From assembly GCF_003860465.1 (NCBI RefSeq), contig NZ_CP034183.1:1440001-1504000 (forward strand): DNA of 64,000 bases, written 5' to 3'. Each line of letters begins with the position of its first letter. Position 1 is the stretch's first letter. Source of the stretch: Deinococcus psychrotolerans. Its GTDB lineage: Bacteria > Deinococcota > Deinococci > Deinococcales > Deinococcaceae. A model generated the notes under the pieces. That model made no database searches, was not told the origin of the DNA, and saw only the letters and a program-made list of their open reading frames with translations. The position numbers and the translations under genes are program-made. Below are positions 16,701 to 26,309 of the stretch, piece after piece.

Positions 16701-17299
16701 TACAGCATATTGTCCTGACCCACTTTCGGATCGGTCAGCGGCTCTTCAGCCAGCGCACTCGAGCCGGGCCGGTAGACAGTGCCCTGCGGCAGACGCTGGG
16801 CCACCACCACGCTGAGCGCTTCCTGAGACACCCTGAACGGCAGTGAGAGATCAGATTCCCGCGCCGCTCTGAGCGCAGGCAACACTTCCAGGGAACTGCT
16901 GGTCTGCGCCTGCACATTCTCCTCGGCCAGTCCTTCTGCCGGTGTGCCCTGAGCGACCACGCGGCCCCGCACTTGGAAAGTCCCCACCTGTGACGGGGTT
17001 GCCGTGACCCTGAGTACCCGGACTTCATGGGGTTGCAGCGTCACATCGAGACTGCTGCTGCCCAGCACCACAGACGCGTCGGCGTCAAGCAGGAGGGTGA
17101 GCTGGGCCGGAGCCTCGCCTAGATTGTTGAGGGTGAAGCTGAGATCAGCGGAGGTATTGACCAGCGTCCGGGAAGGCGCACTCACTTCCAGACGCTGGAC
17201 TTCAGGCTGAGGCACGGCGGGAACGGGCATCTGGGCCTGGGCAACGCCCAGCGCCAGGGTTCCAGCCATCAAGAGCGAAAGAACACGCAGCGAACTCAT
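13751..17299 (-). CDS. Outer-membrane protein: Ig-like N-terminal half and large C-terminal beta-barrel
   Basis: The 1182-aa protein begins with a signal peptide (MSSLRVLSLLMAGTLALG, AQA site). The first 460 residues hold Ig-like/DUF11-type domains (NTSADLSFTLNNLGEAPAQ) and an invasin-like part (ADGFTPLEIRLSAVDKSG). From about residue 470 to the end, short alternating polar/hydrophobic strands rich in Tyr, Gln and Ser repeat, with turns such as YEGPLAGGKLY, and the chain ends QGFYLRLDLLLQENNR, resembling an outer-membrane barrel of about 700 residues. The start at 17299 has GGAGAT upstream and overlaps the previous stop (ATGA); the next gene again overlaps as ATGA. It may anchor or export its two operon partners; this is inference. 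Confidence 0.78.
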   Translation of the reverse strand: MSSLRVLSLLMAGTLALGVAQAQMPVPAVPQPEVQRLEVSAPSRTLVNTSADLSFTLNNLGEAPAQLTLLLDADASVVLGSSSLDVTLQPHEVRVLRVTATPSQVGTFQVRGRVVAQGTPAEGLAEENVQAQTSSSLEVLPALRAARESDLSLPFRVSQEALSVVVAQRLPQGTVYRPGSSALAEEPLTDPKVGQDNMLYWTVSLPPADPALPRGAQRSFVLRYKVSHSGDLPVLAAPALQARFPGNTDVALVGQIDAQDLAKASQSEAASVNPGVIKLPLDGTVFRDRSRISVVLEGSDTTNLSATLNGQPLPEDALGKTVTDPKNHSVHLEYFGLPLQEGKNVLEVAGEQVTVFLAGAPVHLEAEPKQIVADGFTPLEIRLSAVDKSGTTGRDGFMTVDSNLEVLDPDANPTESNYQVQLVNGVGILHLRPQAVPTRLNLKLAIGELRRDVSFDVRPNATQVGIGTLSATVGLQPFSVGVTGRGYYEGPLAGGKLYVAGAAEYQARSAAGSWQTTTSGGRLPTNETTVDGYTVYGDSSSASVPLQGIDPLALRYEHPRFQVSYGQVALPITTLAAGGGYTALTAETKGDVKFSGFVAAVPSSTVQKTLTPDGTRLLKIGEAVEYGSEHLVLVTTDRTTGVELSRKPLTWLVEYTLDADSGVLEFVRPLTSTDEQLNPQSLELTYRTTDPLGHRYVIGGAQVKTTQGPFSASAAIVSLRQDGDHNTVTFGTRLNYTQGTNTAEAYLAYAHGVQATLSAQTQTQALSVSARARTQSEGYDGVGKGSVGTDVAVDASYKVTPQFSVQASGLYGQTPSGNNASLSASANYTLAPFTVGAGLRQQLLSNPATFVTAKAAYNGPKLGAEVSHAQVLSGQGDPQTQFSVRYALTPQLSLKLTDVLTWGKSNQAALGVENKFGNTTLSANYELPSSGGQGNRARFGANTQVPITDRLSANVQAAYSADLAQGKNTTEGGVDLSYRGDQFTASAGISANLPSDGDAKLVYKGGLSSSIGRVWTLAADATSERSAVSGNRLTVSAALRDGLLEGLAYVRYADGSLKGNSTGSGEVTSQIGLTYRKPQFQVRGALNTLDTLGVDHGLLIQPQLGGTLYLTDWLGMGVYGRALYQPGLQQVQWGLGLEGTVRVFDGTWATLGYNPTGFNGIGSDTHQGFYLRLDLLLQENNR

Positions 17300-20200
17300 G
17301 GGTATCTCCAGTCCATTTGAGGATCGGTCAGGGTGGGCAGCGCCTTCCCGGACCACTCAAAGGTGTAGCGCCACTGCTGCTGACCAGCAGGCACGTCGAG
17401 ACGCAACTCTGACGCGCCGTCCGTCATGCTGGCCCCAGTCGGCAGAGGATCGAGAATGTGGAGCTGGCTCAGGGCCTGGGGCGTTTGTAAGCTTAAGGTG
17501 ACCTGGAAGGTATTGAGGCTCATTTGCAGCATCGACTTGCTCAGCACGGCGCTTCCGACCCGCAAGGTGGTGACGCGCTCGGCATAAATGTCACCCTGCG
17601 GCTTTTCGAGCGGGAAGTCGGCAACCGTCAGAGCGAAGACCGACATGTTGCGGCTGCCCAGCAGGCCTCCATCATTGACGTCACGTTCCGGCACGAACGG
17701 CACCGAGTTAGGATCGAGACGCAGCCCCCACATGCCCTCGGGCAAACTCTGGAAGTGGTAACGCCCCTCCTTGTCGGTCAGGACGCTGCGGCCATCCGCC
17801 AGGATCAGGCGGGCATTGGCCAGCGGCAGATCCTGGCCGAACGTAAAGGACGCGTCCCCGTTGAGGTCGAGATAAACCCGGCCCAGCAACTCGCCGCGCG
17901 GCGCGAAGACACGCGGATTGATCCGGACCACTTGGCTCTTGGCGACGTTGGAAGATACAGCAGTCAGGGCGGCGGTCAGGGTGTCCTGGCCTTTGCCCTC
18001 AACCTGGGCCGAGTTGATGATGATCTCGGGGCTGTCGACACCCACCCGGGTGCGGAACGTCAGGGTCACGGTAGCGTTCGCCTTGATGGGTGTCGGCAAG
18101 CTGAAGTGCAGCAGCTGACCCTGGATCACCGGGTCTGTCAGTGGCTGGCCGTCGAGCTTGGCGCTCCCCGGCACAAAGCTCAGGCCAGTCGGCAGGGTGT
18201 CGTTGAGCATCAGGTCAATCAGGGCGGCGCTCTTGGAGGTGTTGTGGACGTGCAGGATCCAGCCCAGCTCGCCGCCAACATCCACCTGAGCGCTATCGGA
18301 GCGCTTATCGAGGGTCAACGTCGCGCTCCAGATCAGGCTCTCAACCTCGTTGGAAGGCGTCGGTGTCTGCACTTCTCGGCTGCTGAAGACGAAGCGGTTA
18401 ACCACCAGCACACCGTCGGGAGCGTCCTGTTTGACCTTGGCACTGACCGTCAGGGTGCGGGCGCTCTGAGGATCGAGGTGATCGAGCGTCCAGATGACCG
18501 TCTTCCCTTCCAGGCGGCCACCATCGGAGATCTCCAGCGTGGCCGGGTCGAGGTAGTCGCTGAGCGTGTCCTGCACCGTGATCTGCGCGAGCGCAAAGGG
18601 GAAAGGATTCTCGGACTTGAGGCTGTAGGTCAGCCGCTGGCCCTGGGCCACTGGGGTGCCCCTGGTCTGATCGACCACTTTGGTCAGGCGCGGCAGGCCA
18701 CTGTAGAGGCTGACAACCTGATCGCGGGTGACATTGGGCGCAGCGCCCAGCGCCGAGGTGGCCTTGAGCGTCAGTTGCAGGGCCGCCGCCGCGCCGCTCG
18801 CCGAAGCGCTGGGCGTGACACAGACGCGGAAATCGAGGTGGTCGCCCGGCTGACCAGCGGCGGTGAGTGCGACCGGCTGAACCAGGGGGCTGCCGTCGAG
18901 GTTTTCCAGGGTCAGTTCAGCTGTGCCCAGATCAACCTGGCCGCCGAGACTGAGTTGATCCGGTACGGAGGCCAGATTGCTGACCGTCTGGGAGAAACAC
19001 AGCCGCTGGTTGAGAAGGCCGTTGTCACGCACCTGAAGGTCATCGGCGCTGCCCTCGCCGCCAGGGTTGGCCTGCGGATTACCGATGGGGCCGAGCGCGA
19101 TTTGCGGCAACACCACATTCAGAACGCGGTCACGGGTGAGGTTGATCGGGCCGTACTTCGAGGTGGCGGTCAGCAGCACTTCCAGTGTGCCGGGTTGCAG
19201 CGGGGTGAAGCACACCGTGAAGGTCACGCTCGCACCGGGAGCCAGATTCAGAGGCTGCTCAGCCTTGATCTCGGTGGTGGCCGCGCCCTGCACCGAACTG
19301 GCGCTGATGGTATAGCTGTCCGGGTTGGTGCCGGTGTTCTTGAGGGTCTGCTCAAAGCAGTTGGGCTTGCCGACCAGGGCCAGAGGCTGGCTCTGGGTGT
19401 CACTCTCGCTCAGCTCCGGCGCTTCCGGCGCGTTGACCGGGCCGAGGGCCACGCCTGGCACCACGAAACTCACCACGGCGTCGATGGTCGAATTGGACTG
19501 GGCCTGGGCCGTGCTGGTGGCCGTCAAACGGGCCTCGAACGGCTGATTGCCAGCGGCGCGGTAGCAGGCCAGGAAAGCGGCAGTCTGGTTGGGAGCCAGG
19601 GTCACCGGGAACACCTGTGCTGCGCCGCCGAGAGTCCGAAAGACGGCATTCGGTGCGCCCGCCTGCGCCGCGACGCTCAGGTTGTCAGTGTCAGGGCCGA
19701 GGTTTTGCAGCTCGTGCTCAAAGCAGACCTCCTGATTTTGCAAGACGCCACTCTGGCTTTGCCGGTCCGAGGCGCTGCCCTCGCCGCCGGGAGCGGCCTG
19801 GGCGTTTTTGGCTGGCCCCAGCGCAATCTGCGGCGGCGGACGCACGGCGATAGCAGCCTGCGCCTGAGCGGTGGGCAGCGCGTTGCCCTGGGCATCCTGG
19901 CCCTGGGCGGTGGCCTGGTTGATCAGCTGACCTACCTTGACGCCGGGCAGGGCACGCAGCCGAAAGCTAAAGCTTAGGGCCTGCTGACGTGCCAGCAGCG
20001 GTACCCGCCAGCGCACACCCGAGGCGACCTGCTCAGAGCCGAGCGTGGGAGCGGCGCTGCCAGGAACCAGTTCAAAGTTCTTGTTTCCGGCGTTGAGACT
20101 TTGCTCAAAGAGGTCTTCAACGATCACGTTCTGGGCGTCGAATTCGCCGCTGTTCACGGCCCGCAGGGTCACCGTCACGTCACCATTGGGTTGCACAGAG

Positions 20201-20793
20201 GCGGCAGAGAAGCTCTTAGACAATTCCAGCTGTGCGCCGGGCCGGGCGGTCTGCTGTCCGGTGGTGGCCGTGCCGCCATTCGAGCAGGCAGCACTGAGGA
20301 GGCCGCTGATCTGACCGCTGGCATTGGCAGGGACATCGACTTCGAGCAGCAGCGACTGGGCCTCACCGGCGTTCAGGCTGAGCTGCTCCGGCGCGGTCAG
20401 CAATGCGTCGCCCGCGTCTCTGATGCCCAGGGGCGCAGCGTCGCGGTAGAGCCTGACTGCGCCAAGTGGCGGTGTGGTTTTGCCCTGGAGGCCGAAGCTG
20501 TAGCGGTCATTGCCGTTGTTGCTGACAGTGAAGGCAAAGGCCAGTGGGCGGCCCGGCTGATAGCCCAGCGCCTGAGTGCTTGCCAGTACCGAAACGCTGC
20601 ACACCGGAGAGATGCTGGTCTTGACGATGTTGGACCGACTGGTCTGGTCACCGGCTAGCAGGTCTTTGTAATTGCCAGTGGCCTGGTTGACGATCTGTGT
20701 TCCGGCAGGCACCGGCTGCGGCTGGGTCTGGGCAGAGGCCAGCCCGGTCCACAAGCACAGTAGAGGGAGAATGGATTGAAACGCTGTTCGCAC
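17296..20793 (-). CDS. Large secreted DUF11-repeat protein with carboxypeptidase-regulatory-like domain
   Basis: The GTG at 20793 is chosen as start because AGGAGG lies 7 nt upstream and a signal peptide follows (FQSILPLLCLWTGLASA). The 1165-aa protein consists of repeated Ig-like DUF11 domains with recurrent IALGP openings and NQxxCFxxxLxNxG motifs, for example NQEVCFEHELQNLGPDTDN and NQRLCFSQTVSNLASVPDQ. Cysteines pair regularly within these repeats. Around residues 960-1040 there is a SdrD_B/regulatory-like domain (GRVYLDLNGDASFTFGQDL, TDKEGRYHFQSLPEG). No anchor motif is seen at the C-terminus. It is the first gene of the three-gene ATGA-linked operon and is probably a surface stalk working with the barrel protein. 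Confidence 0.77.
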   Translation of the reverse strand: MRTAFQSILPLLCLWTGLASAQTQPQPVPAGTQIVNQATGNYKDLLAGDQTSRSNIVKTSISPVCSVSVLASTQALGYQPGRPLAFAFTVSNNGNDRYSFGLQGKTTPPLGAVRLYRDAAPLGIRDAGDALLTAPEQLSLNAGEAQSLLLEVDVPANASGQISGLLSAACSNGGTATTGQQTARPGAQLELSKSFSAASVQPNGDVTVTLRAVNSGEFDAQNVIVEDLFEQSLNAGNKNFELVPGSAAPTLGSEQVASGVRWRVPLLARQQALSFSFRLRALPGVKVGQLINQATAQGQDAQGNALPTAQAQAAIAVRPPPQIALGPAKNAQAAPGGEGSASDRQSQSGVLQNQEVCFEHELQNLGPDTDNLSVAAQAGAPNAVFRTLGGAAQVFPVTLAPNQTAAFLACYRAAGNQPFEARLTATSTAQAQSNSTIDAVVSFVVPGVALGPVNAPEAPELSESDTQSQPLALVGKPNCFEQTLKNTGTNPDSYTISASSVQGAATTEIKAEQPLNLAPGASVTFTVCFTPLQPGTLEVLLTATSKYGPINLTRDRVLNVVLPQIALGPIGNPQANPGGEGSADDLQVRDNGLLNQRLCFSQTVSNLASVPDQLSLGGQVDLGTAELTLENLDGSPLVQPVALTAAGQPGDHLDFRVCVTPSASASGAAAALQLTLKATSALGAAPNVTRDQVVSLYSGLPRLTKVVDQTRGTPVAQGQRLTYSLKSENPFPFALAQITVQDTLSDYLDPATLEISDGGRLEGKTVIWTLDHLDPQSARTLTVSAKVKQDAPDGVLVVNRFVFSSREVQTPTPSNEVESLIWSATLTLDKRSDSAQVDVGGELGWILHVHNTSKSAALIDLMLNDTLPTGLSFVPGSAKLDGQPLTDPVIQGQLLHFSLPTPIKANATVTLTFRTRVGVDSPEIIINSAQVEGKGQDTLTAALTAVSSNVAKSQVVRINPRVFAPRGELLGRVYLDLNGDASFTFGQDLPLANARLILADGRSVLTDKEGRYHFQSLPEGMWGLRLDPNSVPFVPERDVNDGGLLGSRNMSVFALTVADFPLEKPQGDIYAERVTTLRVGSAVLSKSMLQMSLNTFQVTLSLQTPQALSQLHILDPLPTGASMTDGASELRLDVPAGQQQWRYTFEWSGKALPTLTDPQMDWRYP

Positions 20794-20907
20794 GGGGCCT
20801 CCTGAACAAATTACAGCTGCCCTCAAGCGAGGGGAAAATGCAAAAAAAAGAGTGTGGGGAAAATCTTGAATTCAGTCTAATGTTGAGATTCGTACAAAAT
20901 TCTTGCT
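20794..20907 (-). promoter_or_regulatory. Leader region of the three-gene surface operon
   Basis: Between the terminator at 20908-20943 and the GTG at 20793 lies an AT-richer leader. On the minus strand it contains TTAGACT and a T8 stretch before GCATTTTCCCC. I find no pair of hexamers with good spacing, so the promoter position is only approximate. Confidence 0.3.
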
Positions 20908-20943
20908 ACAAAACGGGCGTGTTCCCGGTCAGGAACACGCCCG
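20908..20943 (-). terminator. Strong intrinsic terminator splitting the surface cluster
   Basis: On the minus strand CGGGCGTGTTCC (20932-20943) pairs perfectly over 12 bp with GGAACACGCCCG (20914-20925) around a 6-nt loop, followed by TTTT. It begins 8 nt after the stop of the gene ending at 20951, dividing the five surface genes into a two-gene and a three-gene unit. Confidence 0.88.
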
Positions 20944-20950
20944 ATAACGA

Positions 20951-23900
20951 TTAGTTCACTTTGACCGTGAAAATAACGGTGATGGTCTTGCCCGTATTGA
21001 GCACATCACTGCCGTCAATAACGGCGTCGCCGTTGGTGTTGAGGCCGATCCGGAACACGGTAGTGGCCACACTCGTGGGGGCCGTGACGAGCCACGAACC
21101 GCCTCCGTCTGTGGAGTAGAGGATGTTGCCGGTTTGATCCGAGGTGGCGCTCAGGCTGGTGAAAGTGGTGTTGGACGGCACAATGTCAATCACGAAGACG
21201 TTTTTCAAGTCAGCGGCGCTCAGGCGGTTGTTCTTGGTGACGATGGTGTACTGGAGGTAGTTGCCGGGCTGGGCCGTAGCACCGGAAGCATCGTTAACAA
21301 CGGTGCAGGCTGCGTCGGCGCAGGTCTTGACGGTCTTGAGCGGCTTGAGGGCGTAATCGGCAGGCGTGGACGGATCGGTGGGCGTGCCAGCAAATCCATT
21401 CAGCCTGACCAGCGTCACGTCCTCGACGTACTGGGCCGCCGGATTCGTTCCCAGATTGAAGGTCGGGGCTGCCTGGAACACCACGTCGTTGACCGCGCTG
21501 ACGTTGTTATCGTTGGTGTTGACCACCTTGACGTACACGGTCTGGCTGGCACCCGGCGCGAGGGTCGAGATGGCCGGAAGGCTGCTGGTGTAGGTGCCGC
21601 CAATCGTCGACGAATAGGTGAGCACGAAGTCGGTCTGGGTGCCGCTGTCGAGCGAGGAGCCGGTGTCGCTGAGGCCCGAACCAGTGAAGTTGGCGGTGGA
21701 CGTGCGGTTGGTGTCGAGCGCCACGCCGAAGCTGCCGCCGGTGATAGTGGTGTTGGCACTGGTGTTGGTCAGGGTGTGGGCGTAGATCACCGAGCCGACG
21801 GCCGTGATGCGCGAGAAGTTGTCTGCTGTGAAGGTGAAGCTGTTGTTGGTACCGATGGTCAGCAGGTCGCCCTTGGTGAAGGTGCCAGTGTTGGTGGTAT
21901 CGGGGTTGAAGGTGACGGCCCCGTTCTGGGTCGAGGTGAAGGTCTGATTGAGCGCCAGGCCGGTGGTGCCGGTGGTCGGCACGGCATTGGCAGGCACCGT
22001 CACCACGGCCAGGATGGTCTGCTCCGTGCCAGCAGGCACAGTGGTCGACGTGATCAGCGTTCCCGGCGTCACGCCGTCGGTGGTGGTGTAGTACTGGACG
22101 GTGGTGCTCACGCCGCCGGGGGTGGTGACAGTGGGGATGAGGACGGTGCCTGACAGGGTCACGGTGTCGCTGGTCGCGCCAGTGTTGACCAGGTCAACCG
22201 GGTAGCTGACGGTCTGGGCCGAGCCGTTGGGCGTGACGTTCTTGACCAGCTTGGTCAGGTCAGGCGCACCGTTGTTGTCGATGACCGGCGTTTTGGTGTT
22301 GTCGTTGTTGCCCACCAGAGTGGAGCGGCGATCGGTGGAGGTCAGCGCGTCTTTGGTCACGTCGCTGACACCGGCATTGTTGGTCGAGGTCGCCGTAACG
22401 GTCAGGCCCACGGCGGGGTTGAGGGCGGTGCCGGTATACGTGGGGGTCGCGGCGGGCAGCGTCACCTTGACGTAGTAGTTGGCGAATGCACCAGGCATCA
22501 GGCTGATGGGTCCGGTGATGGGGGTGTTGGCCGCCTCATCGCTGTAGTAGGCGACGGTGGGTGTGCCGCCGGTGTTGTTGCTGGTGAAGGTGCTCGAGAG
22601 GATGAAGGTATCGGTCGCCGTACCGATGTTCTTGACCGTGCCGGGGAAGACGATGTCGGTGGTGGTGCCGTTGGCATTCACCACGGCACTGGCAATTGTC
22701 GAGGTGTCGTCGCCAGGAGCGCCGCTGCCGTCGTTGGCGATGCCGGTGCCGGAGCGGGTGACGGTCAGGCCAGCAGCGTTGGGAGCTGACTCGGTGGTGG
22801 TAATCGTGCCTGACGCCGTGCCAGTGGCAAATGCCAGGGGACCGACACCCACGCCAGCCACGTTGGTGGGGCCAGAGGAAGTGTTGGTGCTGGTCGCAGG
22901 CAACGTGGGGTCTTTGTAGGCGACGGTCGCGCTGTTGACCACCGGATCGTTGATACCGTCGGGAGTGGCAGAGATATCTTTCAGCGCCGTGATTCGCGCC
23001 ACCACTGTGATGGCGATGCTCGATGACTTGGCGATGATGCCGAAGTCCGGTGTGATGGTCAGGGTGTTGCTGGCGTTGACCACCGTACCGGTTCCGGTGG
23101 TGAAGCTGGCAGCGGTGTAGGTGGTTCCACTCGGCAGCACGTCCGTCACCACGACATTGCCCGCATCGTTGGTGGTCGAGGAGTTAGAAGCCGTGATCGA
23201 GTACTCGATGTAGTCGCCGATCTTGGGCTTGTAACCCGAAGCCAGGGTCTGGGGAGTGTTGACGCTCGGTGACGTGTAGGACGTGTAGTATTTGGTCACC
23301 GTCTTGGTGGCGGCCAGCGAGGCGCTGGGATTGACGGTCAACTTGTTGTATTGGAAGTTGTTGTTCGATTCACCCGCCAGCGGCACTGTAAAGGTTCCGC
23401 CGCCGACTTTGGGCACGCTGGTCACGGTGGCCGTCCCGACAGGATCGGCGTAGGCGAACTGACCGTTGATGGCTCCAACTGGCACCGTCACGACCATGTA
23501 GAAGGTCTTGGACACGCCCGCCGCCACCGCAACGCTGGTGATGGGGATAGTGCCAGCCAAATCCGAGGTGAAGCTGTAGTTGCTGGCGCTCAGGCCAGCG
23601 ACGGTAGCGCCAGCGGCCAGCGTGGTCGTCAGGTTGTAGGTATCGTCGTAGTTACCGTCGTTGGCAACGGTGTAGGTGTAGATGACCTTCTGTCCAGCCG
23701 ACCCGGTGAGCTTGAGGGTGCCGTCAATGCTGTTGTCATTGCCAATGCTTGGAGTGGTCTGTGAAGTCTGGTCGAGCGTGATCGAGAAGCCGCCCTTGGG
23801 CTGCACCGTGGTCGTGACCATGTTGGAAGTGGTGCTCTGGGTTGCGGCATCGGGGTCGGTATAGGTGGCCGACGCGGTGTTGGTGATGTTGGTGCCGGGC

Positions 23901-23971
23901 GCAGTACCAACGGCAAGGGCCGACCCCATGGCGAGGCCGACGAGTAGGGCAAGGTGTTTGAATCGGTTCAT
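20951..23971 (-). CDS. Large secreted DUF11-repeat surface protein
   Basis: The 1006-aa product starts with a signal peptide (MNRFKHLALLVGLAMGSALA) and then NITNTASATYTDPDAATQST, the opening seen in bacterial DUF11 proteins. Serial Ig-like domains follow, very rich in Thr, Ser, Gly and Asn, with YTYTVANDGNYDDTYNLT and DYIEYSITASNSSTTNDAGN motifs and a last domain ending TVIFTVKVN. The middle is Cys-free; two Cys pairs lie near TCADAACTVV. AAGGAGA lies just upstream of the ATG. It follows the 165-aa gene by 82 nt and ends at a strong terminator. It is likely a cell-surface or S-layer-associated protein; no anchor is recognisable. Confidence 0.77.
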   Translation of the reverse strand: MNRFKHLALLVGLAMGSALAVGTAPGTNITNTASATYTDPDAATQSTTSNMVTTTVQPKGGFSITLDQTSQTTPSIGNDNSIDGTLKLTGSAGQKVIYTYTVANDGNYDDTYNLTTTLAAGATVAGLSASNYSFTSDLAGTIPITSVAVAAGVSKTFYMVVTVPVGAINGQFAYADPVGTATVTSVPKVGGGTFTVPLAGESNNNFQYNKLTVNPSASLAATKTVTKYYTSYTSPSVNTPQTLASGYKPKIGDYIEYSITASNSSTTNDAGNVVVTDVLPSGTTYTAASFTTGTGTVVNASNTLTITPDFGIIAKSSSIAITVVARITALKDISATPDGINDPVVNSATVAYKDPTLPATSTNTSSGPTNVAGVGVGPLAFATGTASGTITTTESAPNAAGLTVTRSGTGIANDGSGAPGDDTSTIASAVVNANGTTTDIVFPGTVKNIGTATDTFILSSTFTSNNTGGTPTVAYYSDEAANTPITGPISLMPGAFANYYVKVTLPAATPTYTGTALNPAVGLTVTATSTNNAGVSDVTKDALTSTDRRSTLVGNNDNTKTPVIDNNGAPDLTKLVKNVTPNGSAQTVSYPVDLVNTGATSDTVTLSGTVLIPTVTTPGGVSTTVQYYTTTDGVTPGTLITSTTVPAGTEQTILAVVTVPANAVPTTGTTGLALNQTFTSTQNGAVTFNPDTTNTGTFTKGDLLTIGTNNSFTFTADNFSRITAVGSVIYAHTLTNTSANTTITGGSFGVALDTNRTSTANFTGSGLSDTGSSLDSGTQTDFVLTYSSTIGGTYTSSLPAISTLAPGASQTVYVKVVNTNDNNVSAVNDVVFQAAPTFNLGTNPAAQYVEDVTLVRLNGFAGTPTDPSTPADYALKPLKTVKTCADAACTVVNDASGATAQPGNYLQYTIVTKNNRLSAADLKNVFVIDIVPSNTTFTSLSATSDQTGNILYSTDGGGSWLVTAPTSVATTVFRIGLNTNGDAVIDGSDVLNTGKTITVIFTVKVN

Positions 23972-24053
23972 GTCTTCTCCTTAAGTGCAGCCCGATCGGG
24001 CAACAACAGCGTAATGGGGGGGCAAACAGCTTGATCTTTCGGCTGAACGGCGC

Positions 24054-24551
24054 TCAGTTGACCTTGACGCGGAAGCCGAGCTTGAGGCTATCGCCAGCGG
24101 CGAGTTCGCCCAGCATCCAGCGCACGTTGGTGTACTCGGCGGGCTTGACCTCGACTTCTTTCTCAACGGATTTCCCGTTTTCAGTGACGGTGATCATTTT
24201 CTTGAGCGGCGCGGCGGCAAAGGTCTTGCCCTTGTCGATGCTGAAAAGGGTCTGAACAGTTTCGACGGACTTGAGGGTATTCAGATACACGGTGCCCACC
24301 GGAACCGGCAGATTGACGCTCACCTTGGTCATGACCTTGCCGAGGGTGTTGGTGGCGGTCACAGCCTGCTCCAGTACCGCCCCGGGCAGCACCGACTTGG
24401 GATCAGGAGCCAACTTCTCGACGGTCTTGCCGTCCTGGGTGGTGGTCTGCACCAGGGCCTGCGACAGCACCAGTTTCAGCGGCGAACTGGCTTGGGCGAG
24501 CGCAGCGCTGGTCACAAGGCCAACGAGCAGGATGGGAATGGACGCTTTCAT
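24054..24551 (-). CDS. Secreted single-domain DUF11-like protein, 165 aa
   Basis: A signal peptide (MKASIPILLVGLVTSAALA) precedes one Ig-like domain: VLPGAVLEQAVTATNTLGK, VSVNLPVPVGTVYLNTL and a C-terminal strand LKLGFRVKVN. The ending is close to that of the two larger DUF11 proteins in the cluster (VIFTVKVN, CFQTTVN). AAGGAG is 6-7 nt before the ATG. It heads the cluster and is followed by the 1006-aa gene on the same strand, so it may be a subunit or chaperone-like partner of the large proteins; this is inference. Confidence 0.75.
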   Translation of the reverse strand: MKASIPILLVGLVTSAALAQASSPLKLVLSQALVQTTTQDGKTVEKLAPDPKSVLPGAVLEQAVTATNTLGKVMTKVSVNLPVPVGTVYLNTLKSVETVQTLFSIDKGKTFAAAPLKKMITVTENGKSVEKEVEVKPAEYTNVRWMLGELAAGDSLKLGFRVKVN

Positions 24552-25059
24552 GAAGTTCTCCTTAAAAATATGGGCTGATAAAAGGGTGCCCGGCGAGTCG
24601 GTTCAGGGGGGCTGAGGACTAGCGAAGATTAGGAGGAGTACTCTTACCTCTGCCTTACATCTGCCGAAAAAATGGTGTGACAAATTCGGCATCGATAGAA
24701 CGGGTCAAGAAACACTTAAAGCGACAAAAGCGCAGTTAACAGCGTTGTCGGAGTGAAGAAACCGTCATAAAGAGGCGACGAATTGTCAGCTCGGATACAA
24801 GAATGCTCTGGTCGCTTACCCCCATTGCTGTTCCCCTCTAGAAGCGGTCAGGCCGTGCCCAGCCGCAGGCCAAACAAGACGCTGCCGTTACAAACGCTGC
24901 GGCGAGGTTGCGCCATGCTGAAGGCCAGCAACGCTGCACCTGAGCGTAAAGCCCGCTCTTTCACAAGGCGGCCCGCTGCTCTGCTCAAGCTCTGCCCAAA
25001 CAGAGTGCAAGACGCCAGCTTCACCCACTGACCTTTCCTTCCTCACCGGAGGTTCCAAT
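24552..25059. other. 508-bp divergent intergenic region
   Basis: This gap separates the surface cluster (minus) from the VWA gene (plus). It should hold both promoters. On the minus strand TTGACC occurs in an AT-richer part (24700-24715), but no well-spaced -10 can be paired with confidence. I find no tRNA or known ncRNA and no convincing small gene. Confidence 0.4.
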
Positions 25060-26280
<1,221 letters not shown>

Positions 26281-26309
26281 GCGCCCCCACCAGACCCAGC
26301 ACTGAGCAG

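Noticed and set aside
17524..19977. Long open frames opposite the surface genes (for example 817 codons here, also near 12018-13043, 15626-16846 and 21134-22153)
   Set aside because: They lie wholly antisense to genes with signal peptides and clear domains; their translations are rich in Arg, Gly, Gln and His without motifs, as expected from GC-rich third positions.
24783..25031. 82-codon plus-strand frame before the VWA gene
   Set aside because: No promoter or ribosome site, Arg/Pro-rich composition without motif, more likely non-coding leader.
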